From RUG13409 sp045546135 (GTDB lineage: Bacteria > Bacillota > Clostridia > Peptostreptococcales > Anaerovoracaceae), in assembly GCA_045546135.1 (NCBI GenBank), contig JAZQCD010000008.1:1-64000 (forward strand): DNA of 64,000 bases. Reading direction: 5' to 3'. Within the stretch, counting starts at the first letter, position 1, and the number at the start of each line of letters is the position of its first letter. Both the position numbers and the translations under genes were made by a program. Positions 16,182 through 24,922 of this stretch are shown one piece after another. The notes below the pieces were generated by a model. That model was not told where the DNA came from and did not search any database. It saw nothing but the letters and a program-made list of their open reading frames with translations.

Positions 16182-17111
16182 TTATGCCTCCAATCGTCTC
16201 AGTATTATTTCAGTCGCTATCCTGCATGTGTTTATATCTGCTTCCTTTGTGCTTGCTGCGCAGTGGGGAGTCAGATAGAAATTGTCAAGATCTAAAAGTT
16301 TCTCATCATTTTTGGGCGGTTCTGACGAAAAGACATCAAAACAGGCTGCTTTGATGATACCTTCAGAAAGAGCTGTATAAAGAGCATCTTCATCTACGAT
16401 GCCTCCCCTTGCAGTATTTATGAGGACACAGTTCTTCTTCATCTTCTTCATCTCATGAAGAGATATCATTCCTTTTGTTTCTGAATTCAAAGGGACATGG
16501 ACTGAGATGAAATCTGATACTGCGTAAATAGTATCAAGGTCTGCTATCCTGGCATTGACGCCAAGAGCATCCACTTCGTTTATTGGGTATGCATCATAGA
16601 CAAGGATATTCATGCCAAGCGCATTTGCCATATTTGCAAGATGTTTTCCTATAGCGCCAAAACCTATGATACCAAGGGTCTTTCCGAATATCTCAAAGCC
16701 TGAAAGCTTAGCCCATGAACGCTCTTTGGTCTCTTTGATCCCTTCATAGAGATTTTTGCAGTTTGCAAGCATCAGAGTAAGAGCATGTTCTGCTACAGAT
16801 CTTGAATTGCTCCCTGCGCATCTGTCTGCCCATATGCCCTTTTCGTTGCAGTATTCAGCATCGATATTATCCATACCGACACCGAACTTGACTATAACTT
16901 TTAGGTTTTTGCAGGAGTCTATGACTTCTCTGTCTATTTTTTCGCTGGCGCAGATAACGCCGTCAGCATCGATGCAATGCTCGATGAATTGTTCTTTTGT
17001 ATATGACTTTCCGGTCTGATTGTAATCTACATCAAAGCCCTTTTCTTTAAGAAGAGCTATATATTCCTGACCGTTCTTTGTAAATCCTCTCGGAGTTATC
17101 GTTATCTTCAT
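16182..17111 (-). CDS. D-isomer-specific 2-hydroxyacid dehydrogenase (phosphoglycerate dehydrogenase-like)
   Basis: 309 residues. NAD-binding G-F-G-A-I-G-K-H near 148-155, catalytic Arg in N-T-A-R-G-G-I-V-D-E about 228, Glu in F-S-S-E-P-P and His in T-P-H-C-A-A-S-T about 283. No C-terminal ACT domain, so a short SerA-like or catabolic enzyme. It reversibly oxidises a D-2-hydroxyacid to the 2-oxoacid. In this operon it may feed a keto acid to the aldolases or reduce a product such as hydroxypyruvate or glyoxylate; not decidable. It abuts the SIS gene with no gap. Confidence 0.9.
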   Translation of the reverse strand: MKITITPRGFTKNGQEYIALLKEKGFDVDYNQTGKSYTKEQFIEHCIDADGVICASEKIDREVIDSCKNLKVIVKFGVGMDNIDAEYCNEKGIWADRCAGSNSRSVAEHALTLMLANCKNLYEGIKETKERSWAKLSGFEIFGKTLGIIGFGAIGKHLANMANALGMNILVYDAYPINEVDALGVNARIADLDTIYAVSDFISVHVPLNSETKGMISLHEMKKMKKNCVLINTARGGIVDEDALYTALSEGIIKAACFDVFSSEPPKNDEKLLDLDNFYLTPHCAASTKEADINTCRIATEIILRRLEA

Positions 17112-17726
17112 TTATTTGACCTCATCCTCTCTTAAATGGCCAAGAGATCCGCCCGGATGCCATTTGACATATTGTTTGGGATCTATATCAGCATCTGATT
17201 GAAGAAGTACGCTTAAAGCCTGTATCACTATGGTCTCGGCAATTATAGAAGTCCTAGGGGCTCTGTTCAGCGGTCCTCCTTCTTTTTCTACGTGGGCTAA
17301 AAGATGTACTAATGATTCCTTTGCAAGCCAGGAATCTTTATTTCCCGAAATTCCTATCACATGGCAGCCGTTATTCTTTACGGCTGTAACAGTGGCTTTC
17401 ATCTCAGAAGTTTCTCCGCTGTTGGAGATGAAGATGACTATATCTCCCGGGATAAGTTGTCCGCAGCTTCCGTGGACAGCTTCAGTACCGTGAAGGAAAT
17501 ACGCAGGCGTCCCAGTAGATGAAATAAGGGAGGCTGCATAGCCTGCTATATGAGCAGGTTTGCCTATTCCGGAGATATGAAGCCTGTTTCCTTTATTCTT
17601 TGCTTCGATTATTACTTCTGCTGCCTTTTCAAGAGCAGAAATGTCCAGGTTGTCAAAGACATTAAGAGTCTCTTTCTTTCCTGTTTCTACATACTTTTTC
17701 AGATCCTCAGATCCTTTACTTCTCAT
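17112..17726 (-). CDS. SIS-domain phosphosugar isomerase-like protein
   Basis: 204 residues, a single SIS domain like the N-terminal half of KdsD arabinose-5-phosphate isomerase. Visible: H-I-S-G-I-G-K-P-A-H-I-A about 50, F-L-H-G-T-E-A-V-H-G about 78-87 and F-I-S-N-S-G-E-T-S-E about 98-107, the phosphosugar-binding Ser/Thr loop. The CBS domains of KdsD are absent. It should isomerise or sense a ketose/aldose phosphate. Its presence argues that the pathway has a phosphorylated sugar step. GGAG precedes the ATG; ten bases after the HAD gene. Confidence 0.88.
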   Translation of the reverse strand: MRSKGSEDLKKYVETGKKETLNVFDNLDISALEKAAEVIIEAKNKGNRLHISGIGKPAHIAGYAASLISSTGTPAYFLHGTEAVHGSCGQLIPGDIVIFISNSGETSEMKATVTAVKNNGCHVIGISGNKDSWLAKESLVHLLAHVEKEGGPLNRAPRTSIIAETIVIQALSVLLQSDADIDPKQYVKWHPGGSLGHLREDEVK

Positions 17727-17736
17727 ACCTTTTCTC

Positions 17737-18564
17737 CTAATTAAGTAATTCTTCGTGTTTTTGAAGAAAGTCTAATATACCTTTGTGATCGTTATCCTTT
17801 TCTGTTACAAAGTCGGCTATCTCCTTGATAGTTTCTCTTCCGTTTGCCATGCATACTCCTATGCCGGAGGCTTCCATAAGCTGCCTGTCGTTTTCTCCGT
17901 CTCCAAAGAACATGGCGTCATCAAGTGAAAGGCCGTATTTTTTAAGCATTTCGGAAGCTGCTGATGCCTTTGAATTCTTTTCATTTACTATCTCGATGAT
18001 ATTCGGTTCTGTCAGGATGTAACGAAGACCGGGAAGTATGTTTTTCTCAGCTGCTACTCTTGCTTTGTCAAAGTCTTTTGGATCGAACAATAAAAGAAAT
18101 TTAGGGGCTGCAACATAAGAGACTTCATTTGGGAAATAGAAGCGGTTATAGTGATTACGGTTCTTGATCATAGCAACTTCCTTAGTATATCTGTTTGCTA
18201 TCATCTTGTTTCCGTCATTATGAAATGCAGTAGACAGAAAATCGTATCCCTCAAAAGCTTTGAGGCATGCATCTATCTGCTCCACTGAAAGATAGTTGAG
18301 CTTAATATGCTCATCTTTGTCAAAGAAATACAGATCTGCTCCTATATTGCTTACCATCCCGTCAAGATACTTTTTAAGTCCGTATCTTTCCATCAATGGT
18401 TCAACAGAGACTATATGCCTGCCTGTTGCAAATGCAAAATGGGTGCCTTTTCTTTCTTTTAGGCACGCTAAATAGTCAAGAAGCTCCTTGCCTATGTTCT
18501 TTTCACTATCAAGAAGAGTCCCGTCAAGATCGAAAAAGATAAACTTTACTTTCTTTTTCGTCAT
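17737..18564 (-). CDS. HAD-superfamily Cof-type phosphatase
   Basis: 275 residues. HAD motif I F-F-D-L-D-G-T-L-L-D, motif II F-A-F-A-T-G-R-H, motif III Lys region near 190-210 and motif IV F-F-G-D-G-E-N-D-R-Q place it in the Cof/YidA group (C2B cap), which removes phosphate from sugars and cofactors. Within this operon it could dephosphorylate a sugar-acid phosphate intermediate. Two bases separate it from the aldolase upstream. Confidence 0.9.
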   Translation of the reverse strand: MTKKKVKFIFFDLDGTLLDSEKNIGKELLDYLACLKERKGTHFAFATGRHIVSVEPLMERYGLKKYLDGMVSNIGADLYFFDKDEHIKLNYLSVEQIDACLKAFEGYDFLSTAFHNDGNKMIANRYTKEVAMIKNRNHYNRFYFPNEVSYVAAPKFLLLFDPKDFDKARVAAEKNILPGLRYILTEPNIIEIVNEKNSKASAASEMLKKYGLSLDDAMFFGDGENDRQLMEASGIGVCMANGRETIKEIADFVTEKDNDHKGILDFLQKHEELLN

Positions 18565-18565
18565 A

Positions 18566-19225
18566 CTACTTCGTATATTCTTTTGCTATATCCGTGAAGG
18601 CCTTTGCTCTTCTTGTGAGCTCATCCCAGTTGCCCTCATCTCTGCACTTTTTATCTATGAGCTTTGAAGATACTGCAGCTCCCGCAAAGCTCATTTCAAG
18701 ATATTCTCTAAAGCTCTCCTCAGTAACTCCCACTGTCGCTATATACTTGACGTGATGAAGAGGAGCAAGGATATCCTTGCAATATTTCATTCCAAGAGTT
18801 CCTGCAGGGAAAAGCTTGATATAGTCAGCTCCGGCTTTATCTGCGTCACATATTTCTGTAGGAGTCATGCATCCGGGGATCGATACAAGTCCTTCATTAA
18901 GAGTAGCCTCTACGACATCTTTGTCAAAGTTAGGAGATACGATGAATTCAGCTCCTGCCTCTTTAGCATTTAGGACCTGCTCTTTTGTAAGTACGGTCCC
19001 GGCTCCCATGAGCATCTCAGGATGTCTATCATGTACAGCAATGATGTTTTCTTTGACTCTTTCTAAAGTATTTGGGTCTGAAGGATCATAAGTGACTTCA
19101 AAGGCTCTGATGCCGCCTTTTCCAAGGGCATCTGCAAGCTTAAGGAGCTCTTCTCCGTATATCCCTCTTACGACGAGAACTATCTTGCTCTCGTCTAATA
19201 TCTTTTTCGTTTCTTCCTTCGTCAT
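18566..19225 (-). CDS. KDPG/KHG aldolase family protein (copy 1)
   Basis: 219 residues, class I aldolase of the Eda family: catalytic Glu in F-E-V-T-Y about 45, G-A-G-T-V about 76-80, Schiff-base Lys in Y-I-K-L-F-P-A about 137. These enzymes split 2-keto-3-deoxy-6-phospho-acids into pyruvate and an aldehyde phosphate. Slight oddities are V-V-R-G-I-Y near the N-terminus and the longer C-terminal tail. Its start overlaps the stop of copy 2 by four bases, so the two are translationally coupled. Confidence 0.92.
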   Translation of the reverse strand: MTKEETKKILDESKIVLVVRGIYGEELLKLADALGKGGIRAFEVTYDPSDPNTLERVKENIIAVHDRHPEMLMGAGTVLTKEQVLNAKEAGAEFIVSPNFDKDVVEATLNEGLVSIPGCMTPTEICDADKAGADYIKLFPAGTLGMKYCKDILAPLHHVKYIATVGVTEESFREYLEMSFAGAAVSSKLIDKKCRDEGNWDELTRRAKAFTDIAKEYTK

Positions 19226-19839
19226 TTATTTACGTGCTCCATAACCAGCCTTGCGTTTGCTGCTATCTCATCTTTTGTCCCTTTTGTAAGGAGACTACCT
19301 ATAGCAAGGCAGTCTGCTCCTCCTTCAAGCCATTTGTCGATATTGTCAAGGCTTATGCCTCCGCTTACAAGTATGGGCATGAAAGGAAGCGGAGTTTTCA
19401 GGACCTTGACCATTTCAGGACCGTAGAAATTAGATATGGGGAAGCATTTGATAAAGGAAGCGCCGTATTCAAGGGCAGTCACCATCTCTGTATATGATGT
19501 GCATCCCGGAGCATAAGGCACCTGGTATCTGTTGCAAAGAAGAGCAACATCCTTTGAAAAATTAGGAGCTATTATAAACTTCGCTCCTGAAGTTATGGCC
19601 ATCCTAGCTGTTTCAGAATCAAGGACAGTACCTGCTCCTATGATCATGTCAGGATATCTCTTTGAAAGTTCTTTTATGTATTCGCTCGCTTCAGGTGAAG
19701 TGTAGCTTATCTCCATGACATCTACGCCGCCCTCAAGGCAACCTTCAACTATCTCGCAGCCTCTTTCAAGAGAATTGATCCTGACAACTGTCATGATCTT
19801 TGTTTTTGCTATTTTGCTTACTACATCATTTTTTTGCAT
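19222..19839 (-). CDS. KDPG/KHG aldolase family protein (copy 2)
   Basis: 205 residues, the normal Eda length. Catalytic Glu in M-E-I-S-Y about 43, G-A-G-T-V about 68-72, Lys in F-I-K-C-F-P about 131, and a phosphate-binding S-G-G-I-S about 158-162. It differs clearly from copy 1, including in the phosphate loop (copy 1 has A-T-V-G-V there), so the pair probably cleaves different substrates rather than being a fresh duplication. It lies between the UroD-fold gene and copy 1. Confidence 0.93.
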   Translation of the reverse strand: MQKNDVVSKIAKTKIMTVVRINSLERGCEIVEGCLEGGVDVMEISYTSPEASEYIKELSKRYPDMIIGAGTVLDSETARMAITSGAKFIIAPNFSKDVALLCNRYQVPYAPGCTSYTEMVTALEYGASFIKCFPISNFYGPEMVKVLKTPLPFMPILVSGGISLDNIDKWLEGGADCLAIGSLLTKGTKDEIAANARLVMEHVNK

Positions 19840-19883
19840 ATATACTACCTCTCATATATTTTAAGCAGCTTTGCTGCAGATCA

Positions 19884-20903
19884 TCATATTCTTTTCCAAC
19901 CTTCTCTTTCGCTGAAAGCATCTCTTGCTTCTTTGACCCAAGTGAGATTTTCTATAGGTGTATCGGAAGGAATGGTGCAGTCTGCACCTATTACGAACCC
20001 TTCCTGTCCGTTTTCTTTGATAAGTTCTATACAGAAGTTCTGAATATCCTTTTTAGATCCTGCATGGATGAGGCTGCCGGGACTTTGGTCATAGCCGCCT
20101 ATTACGCATGTGCAGTTTGTAAAGAACTTCTTTCCTTCTGCAATGGTCAGATCCGTTGTATGGAGAGACCAGTTGAATACCTTAGCGGGATAATCTTTAT
20201 ATACATCGAAGTTGTTGACTCTTCCTCTGTAGCCGCAAACATGGGCTATGTTTATAGGCTTTATTGAGTTTGCAAGCTCAAGTATCTTTATTTCGCTTGG
20301 CGCTATATATTTATTGTATTGCTCGTCTGTAAAGACATTGTCATTGTGAAGGCCGAAATATATCCCGTCCATCTGCCCTTCCGTAAGTACTCTTTCAGTC
20401 AAATTGAGCATATCGGAAAGAAGAGCGTCATTTGCCTTCATAAAGCTTTCAGGATCTTCGACAAGGCATTTTGGATACTCCTTCATGCCTGAAGTACCTG
20501 TTAGCTGCTTTAATATGTGATGAAAAGGAGACGGCACATTGTAAAAGATCAGGATGTCGCCGCCGAAGATCTCTCTTACCTTTTTTGCGTGTTCAACGCA
20601 TGCATTTAGCCATTCATGGTCTCTTGGAAGAGCTTCTACCTTAGCAAGGTCTGAAGATGTCTTAAGCTCAGGATATGTATAGTCAGGTCTATAGAAAAGA
20701 CCGTCTGACATGAGCTTAACAAAATCAGGATCGAATTCATCTCTGAATCTCCTGTGACCCTCAAGGTTTTGTTCGATCAAAGACGGATCCTTCATGCCGT
20801 CAGAAATAACTTCATTGTCAAGAAAATGGAACCAAAATCCAACAGGGACTTTATCCACTTTTTCGCCGTTAAAGGCTTTTGTGACCCATTCACGTTTTGT
20901 CAT
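19884..20903 (-). CDS. UroD-superfamily protein with zinc-methyltransferase ligands (MtaA/CmuA-like)
   Basis: 339 residues of the UroD/MtaA barrel. It keeps the zinc-ligand pattern of corrinoid-dependent methyltransferases: H221-V-C223-G and C309 in G-A-D-C-T-I-P-S-D-T-P-I-E-N, the usual H-x-C then C before a T-P-x-E-N turn (spacing here 85 residues). Such enzymes transfer a methyl group from a methylcorrinoid or other donor to a thiol or tetrahydrofolate. There is no corrinoid protein or reactivase in the window. In a sugar-acid operon it may demethylate a methoxylated substrate or act on a thiol adduct; this is inference. Confidence 0.82.
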   Translation of the reverse strand: MTKREWVTKAFNGEKVDKVPVGFWFHFLDNEVISDGMKDPSLIEQNLEGHRRFRDEFDPDFVKLMSDGLFYRPDYTYPELKTSSDLAKVEALPRDHEWLNACVEHAKKVREIFGGDILIFYNVPSPFHHILKQLTGTSGMKEYPKCLVEDPESFMKANDALLSDMLNLTERVLTEGQMDGIYFGLHNDNVFTDEQYNKYIAPSEIKILELANSIKPINIAHVCGYRGRVNNFDVYKDYPAKVFNWSLHTTDLTIAEGKKFFTNCTCVIGGYDQSPGSLIHAGSKKDIQNFCIELIKENGQEGFVIGADCTIPSDTPIENLTWVKEARDAFSEREGWKRI

Positions 20904-20922
20904 CTATGATCCTTTCATCAAA

Positions 20923-20946
20923 GCCGGGAGGAATGATCCTCCCGGC
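20923..20946 (-). terminator. Hairpin after the substrate-binding-protein gene
   Basis: Perfect 10-base arms GCCGGGAGGA / TCCTCCCGGC with a four-base loop. Only TTTG follows on the minus transcript, so it is a leaky terminator or 3' stabilising stem, typical after highly expressed ABC binding proteins. Confidence 0.65.
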
Positions 20947-20966
20947 AAAAAGTTAAGTTTAGTTAA

Positions 20967-22043
20967 TTAACCTGGATATTTGCTTGTCCAAAGATCTGCA
21001 TACTTCTGAAGAAGTGCTTTCTTCTCAGTTGTGAAGACTCCAAGGTCTATTTCGATGAGTCCGAGTTCGCTGGAAACCGGGCAAAGTTCAGATGCCTTGC
21101 AGCCCTTGTTTGTTCCTCTGGATGCTCCGAGGAGATCAAGTCTTGCATCGAGATATTCAACAGAGCATGTGAAGTCGATAACTGCCTTTGCAGCTTCCGG
21201 ATTCTTGCAGTTCTTTACGATCGCTGCTGCGAATGCGACTTCTGTATTTCCTTCTTCAGGATATACCATGATGATGTTGTCTTTTCCTGCTTCCTTTGCC
21301 TTCATTACGTTCTCAACGCAGGTGGATTCATAGGAAAGTCCTACTGCATACTCGCCGTCGATAACTTTCTGTGTAACATCAGCAGACTTTGTGGTTGTCT
21401 TTCCTGCAAGGTTGTCCATGAGTTTTCCTACATAGTCCCATGCTTTCTCGTCATAGTAATCCTTGGTGCCGCCGTTGTATATTGCGAGCATAGTTTCAAG
21501 TTCTCTCCAAGAAGAGGATGATGCGGAAGGATCTGCATGCATGATATAACCTTTAAGCTTTGGATTGAGGAGGTCATCATAGCCCTTTACGTCATCAGCT
21601 GTAAGTCCGAGCTCTGCAAGAACGTCTGTGTTGATGATGAAAGCCATGACCTGGGTCGTGTAGTATCCGTAATATCCGTTTGGATCTGCAACTGAAAGCT
21701 CAGCCTGGTTGGATGGTGTGTACTGTTCAAAGAGATCATAGTACTTGTCTCCATCTGTTGCCTGAAGTCCGCCGAGAACAACATCTGTATCTGGGTTGTC
21801 CTTTGCAGCTTCTACAGCAGCCATAGTGTCTCCGATGGAACCATAGATGAATTCTACGGTGCAGTCAGGATACTTCTTCTCGAACATTTCCTTGAACATG
21901 TCCTGGTCGGCCTGTTTGTGAGATGTTCTGATAACGACAGTACCGGAAACTCCGGATCCTGTGTTGCCTTCTTCCTTCTTTCCGCATGCTGCGAATGAAA
22001 ATACCATTACTACAGCAAGCATAATTGCTAATACTCGTTTCAT
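20967..22043 (-). CDS. ABC transporter substrate-binding lipoprotein (iron/phosphonate/sugar-phosphate type)
   Basis: 358 residues. Signal peptide ends V-F-S-F-A-A-C-G, lipidated Cys about 20. The mature protein is a type II periplasmic-binding fold of the Fbp/AfuA/PhnS class (V-V-I-R-T-S-H-K at the start of lobe 1, F-E-K-K-Y-P-D, D-V-V-L-G-G-L-Q). This group binds ferric iron, 2-aminoethylphosphonate, thiamine or hexose phosphates. I chose ATG at 22043 (GGAGGATAATT before it) over a longer reading because the signal peptide starts there. With KDPG-type aldolases, SIS and RpiR proteins in the operon, a phosphorylated sugar or sugar acid is my preferred ligand. Confidence 0.87.
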   Translation of the reverse strand: MKRVLAIMLAVVMVFSFAACGKKEEGNTGSGVSGTVVIRTSHKQADQDMFKEMFEKKYPDCTVEFIYGSIGDTMAAVEAAKDNPDTDVVLGGLQATDGDKYYDLFEQYTPSNQAELSVADPNGYYGYYTTQVMAFIINTDVLAELGLTADDVKGYDDLLNPKLKGYIMHADPSASSSSWRELETMLAIYNGGTKDYYDEKAWDYVGKLMDNLAGKTTTKSADVTQKVIDGEYAVGLSYESTCVENVMKAKEAGKDNIIMVYPEEGNTEVAFAAAIVKNCKNPEAAKAVIDFTCSVEYLDARLDLLGASRGTNKGCKASELCPVSSELGLIEIDLGVFTTEKKALLQKYADLWTSKYPG

Positions 22044-22099
22044 AATTATCCTCCTTAAAATATTGAAATCAATGAAACAACTATCTTTAATATATTTCC

Positions 22100-22116
22100 T
22101 CAAGATCAGTTCTTGA
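22100..22116. repeat. Inverted repeat between permease and binding-protein genes
   Basis: TCAAGA and TCTTGA flank five bases. It lies near the permease end (stop at 22123). It has no downstream T-run on the minus strand. It may be an mRNA processing or protein-binding site; nothing else supports a role. Confidence 0.35.
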
Positions 22117-22122
22117 AAAAAC

Positions 22123-23766
22123 CTAAAGCTTAATATCCTCTGTTCCTGTCATCCTGATGTAAACAAGAAGTATCACTACCGTAAGGAGCGTTGTTACGGC
22201 AGCAAAGGCGCAAGGAACGCCTTTAGAATATGCAATGGTCTCGTAGGCTCCGATGGTCAGTGTCATGGTCCTGTTTGTACGAAGTATTATGGCGCTAGAG
22301 ACTTCCGTGATTATGGCGACCAAAGAAAGTATGGCACCAGATATTATCCCCGGGCTCATCATCGGGACTGTTATCTTGCCAAAGGTCTTTAGCTTTGATG
22401 CGCCCAAAGATATGGCTGCTTCTTCCATGGACATGGGTATTTGCATCAACGTGGCTGTTGCAGACCTTGTGGTATATGGAAGCCTTCTTACTATGCAGGC
22501 TACTATCATAATTATGATGGTCCCGGAAATGGCAATGGGCGGTTTGTTGAATGATGTGAGCATTGCAATACCTATGACAGAACCGGGCATGATGTAAGGC
22601 AGCATGGATACTGTATCTATGGTATTGTTCATCAGATTCTTCCTTCTGACTGTAAGGTAAGCTATCAAAGTAGCCAGGACTATTATTCCAAGAAGCGAAA
22701 GGAAACCTATGGACAAGGTATTTTTAAGACCTGTTAAAAGTCCTCTCCTTACTGCGGTCTTGTAGTTATTGAAGCTGAATCCTTTCATGAAAGCTACATC
22801 GTTGGAGTTCCTGAATGAGCTTACTATGACGAAAAGCTGAGGCATGTAGGAAATAGCAAGTACAAAGTATACATATACATGCATCAAGACTCCTGTTATG
22901 CCCTTTGGATTCTTTCTTTCGATGGGATGAAGAGCATTGAGCGAGAAATTGAACTTGCTCGTTGCAAACTTCTGAATAAGGAATATAGCTCCCGTTATGA
23001 CTATAGCTATGCAGCTTATGGCACTTGCAAAGCCCCAGTCGTCAGCCATTTCCGATACGAACTGGTTGTAAATCTCTACAGGGAAGGTCCTGTAGCCTTC
23101 TCCGATCAGCATAGGAGTACCAAAGTCAGCAAAGGCTCTCATGAATACAAGAAGAGCTGCTGCAAGAACAGTCGGCATAGAAAGTCTTATGAGCACTGTC
23201 CAGAATCTCTTTACTCCCGTGCATCCCATGCTCTCGCTTGCTTCCATCAGTGTATTGTCTATATTCTTGAAAGCTCCGTTCATGTATATGACAGCAAGTG
23301 GGAAGAATTTGCTGGCCTGTACCAGGATTATGCCTCCCATGCCGTATATAGTCGGGATGATGATCCCTATCTTTTTAAAGAACTGGGTGATCATTCCTGC
23401 TCTTCCAAGAAGCAGTGTCCATGCGTAAGCGCCGACGAACGGTGCCGACATACAGCATAGAACGCATATGATTATGAGAAACTTTCTGCCTTTCAGGTTG
23501 TAAAAGGAATAGAAATATGAGAAAGGTATACCTATGAGCAATGAGAAAAATGTTGTAAGTATGGATACCTTGAAGCTGTTTCTTATGGTGTTCGTATAGT
23601 AAGGTCTTGAGAAAAACTCAACAAAGTTCTTCATGGTAAATCCGGCATCATCGAAAAATGCCTGTTTCAATAGATTTACCAATGGATAGATGAAGAACAG
23701 AATGAAGATACCCAGGACTATCCAGGATATCAATGTCCAGACATCTTTTTTCTTAGCGCTTGTCAT
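22123..23766 (-). CDS. ABC transporter permease, two fused MetI-type domains
   Basis: 547 residues with about twelve membrane helices. Two permease halves are joined, each with an EAA loop that docks on the ATPase: E-A-S-E-S-M-G-C-T-G near 183 and E-A-A-I-S-L-G-A-S near 442. This FbpB/AfuB/ThiP layout goes with the binding protein downstream and the ATPase upstream. It should form the channel as a single fused chain. Eight bases separate it from the ATPase gene. Confidence 0.92.
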   Translation of the reverse strand: MTSAKKKDVWTLISWIVLGIFILFFIYPLVNLLKQAFFDDAGFTMKNFVEFFSRPYYTNTIRNSFKVSILTTFFSLLIGIPFSYFYSFYNLKGRKFLIIICVLCCMSAPFVGAYAWTLLLGRAGMITQFFKKIGIIIPTIYGMGGIILVQASKFFPLAVIYMNGAFKNIDNTLMEASESMGCTGVKRFWTVLIRLSMPTVLAAALLVFMRAFADFGTPMLIGEGYRTFPVEIYNQFVSEMADDWGFASAISCIAIVITGAIFLIQKFATSKFNFSLNALHPIERKNPKGITGVLMHVYVYFVLAISYMPQLFVIVSSFRNSNDVAFMKGFSFNNYKTAVRRGLLTGLKNTLSIGFLSLLGIIVLATLIAYLTVRRKNLMNNTIDTVSMLPYIMPGSVIGIAMLTSFNKPPIAISGTIIIMIVACIVRRLPYTTRSATATLMQIPMSMEEAAISLGASKLKTFGKITVPMMSPGIISGAILSLVAIITEVSSAIILRTNRTMTLTIGAYETIAYSKGVPCAFAAVTTLLTVVILLVYIRMTGTEDIKL

Positions 23767-23774
23767 GTCATCAC

Positions 23775-24908
23775 CTACTTGCAGTCGTTTTTGACGCCTT
23801 TGACTATGTTCTTTGATCCGTCTTCTGTAAATACGTTTATCTTTTCAGACTTAAGTCTTAAAAGTACTTCATTTCCGTTTGGAATGATGTCATCTATGAG
23901 AGATTCCTGTACCAGTTCTATCCTGTCATCATCCTTTTCGTCCATATTGACGCAGCGGACTTTGTCTGAAAGAACGAAGTAGTGTGTATTAAGACCAAGG
24001 AATACTGAATCGCATACAGTAGCCTTTATGCCCTCTTTATCATTTATGACTACTTCTTCAGGTCTTGCTGCAACTATGACTTTCTGATCTTTTTGCTCTT
24101 CCGGAAGTATGTTGTCCATCTTGAGCCTGTATCCGTCGGCAAATACCAGGAAGCACTCACCGCCCTCTGCTTTTAGTTCAGCGTTGATGATGTTGGTGCG
24201 CCCTATGAAGTTTGCAACAAAGAGGTTAGCCGGTCTTTGATAAATATCCTTTGGCGTACCTATCTGCTGTATGACGCCGAAATTCATGACTGCGATCCTG
24301 TCGGAGACTGCCATAGCCTCTTCCTGGTCGTGGGTAACATAAACATTAGTTATGCCTACTTCCTTTTGGATCTCCTTGATGACGGTCCTCATCTCAACTC
24401 TTAATTTAGCGTCAAGGTTAGACAAAGGTTCGTCCATTAGAAGTACGTCAGGTTTGATGACGAGGGCTCTTGCGAGAGCTACTCTTTGCTGCTGTCCGCC
24501 TGAAAGTCTGTCCGGCATGCGATCTGCATATTCATCTATATGCATGAGCTTCATGAACTTATCGGTCTGGATCTTTATCTCATCCTTTGGGACATTTTTG
24601 TTCTTAAGACCGAATTCTACGTTCTTTCTTACTGTCAAATGAGGGAATATGGCGTAGTTTTGGAATACCATTCCTATATTCCTCTTTGCAGGATCTAGGT
24701 CATTGATCCTGGTATCTCCAAAATAAAAGTCTCCGCCTTCAATGGAGTTGAATCCGGCTATCATGCGAAGAAGCGTCGTCTTTCCACAGCCGGAAGGTCC
24801 AAGGAGCGTAAAAAACTCTCCATCTTTAACCTCCAAAGACAGATCGGGTATGACCGTATTGTCTCCGTATTTTTTTACAGCGTGGTCGATCTTGATGTTT
24901 ACACTCAT
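23775..24908 (-). CDS. ABC transporter ATP-binding protein (spermidine/iron/phosphonate class)
   Basis: 377 residues. Walker A G-P-S-G-C-G-K-T-T about 38-46, Q-loop V-F-Q-N-Y, signature L-S-G-G-Q-Q-Q-R about 137-144, Walker B L-L-M-D-E-P about 158 and H-loop T-H-D-Q-E. After about residue 240 there is a C-terminal TOBE-like regulatory domain. It drives import through the fused permease. It is the first structural gene after the RpiR gene, 14 bases downstream. Confidence 0.95.
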   Translation of the reverse strand: MSVNIKIDHAVKKYGDNTVIPDLSLEVKDGEFFTLLGPSGCGKTTLLRMIAGFNSIEGGDFYFGDTRINDLDPAKRNIGMVFQNYAIFPHLTVRKNVEFGLKNKNVPKDEIKIQTDKFMKLMHIDEYADRMPDRLSGGQQQRVALARALVIKPDVLLMDEPLSNLDAKLRVEMRTVIKEIQKEVGITNVYVTHDQEEAMAVSDRIAVMNFGVIQQIGTPKDIYQRPANLFVANFIGRTNIINAELKAEGGECFLVFADGYRLKMDNILPEEQKDQKVIVAARPEEVVINDKEGIKATVCDSVFLGLNTHYFVLSDKVRCVNMDEKDDDRIELVQESLIDDIIPNGNEVLLRLKSEKINVFTEDGSKNIVKGVKNDCK

Positions 24909-24922
24909 TGGTATTTGCTCCT

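Noticed and set aside
18867..19091. Plus-strand ORFs opposite the aldolase, alaS, ftsK, infB and other genes
   Set aside because: They mirror real minus-strand genes, have no family motifs or ribosome sites, and show the Ser/Cys-rich make-up of antisense frames.
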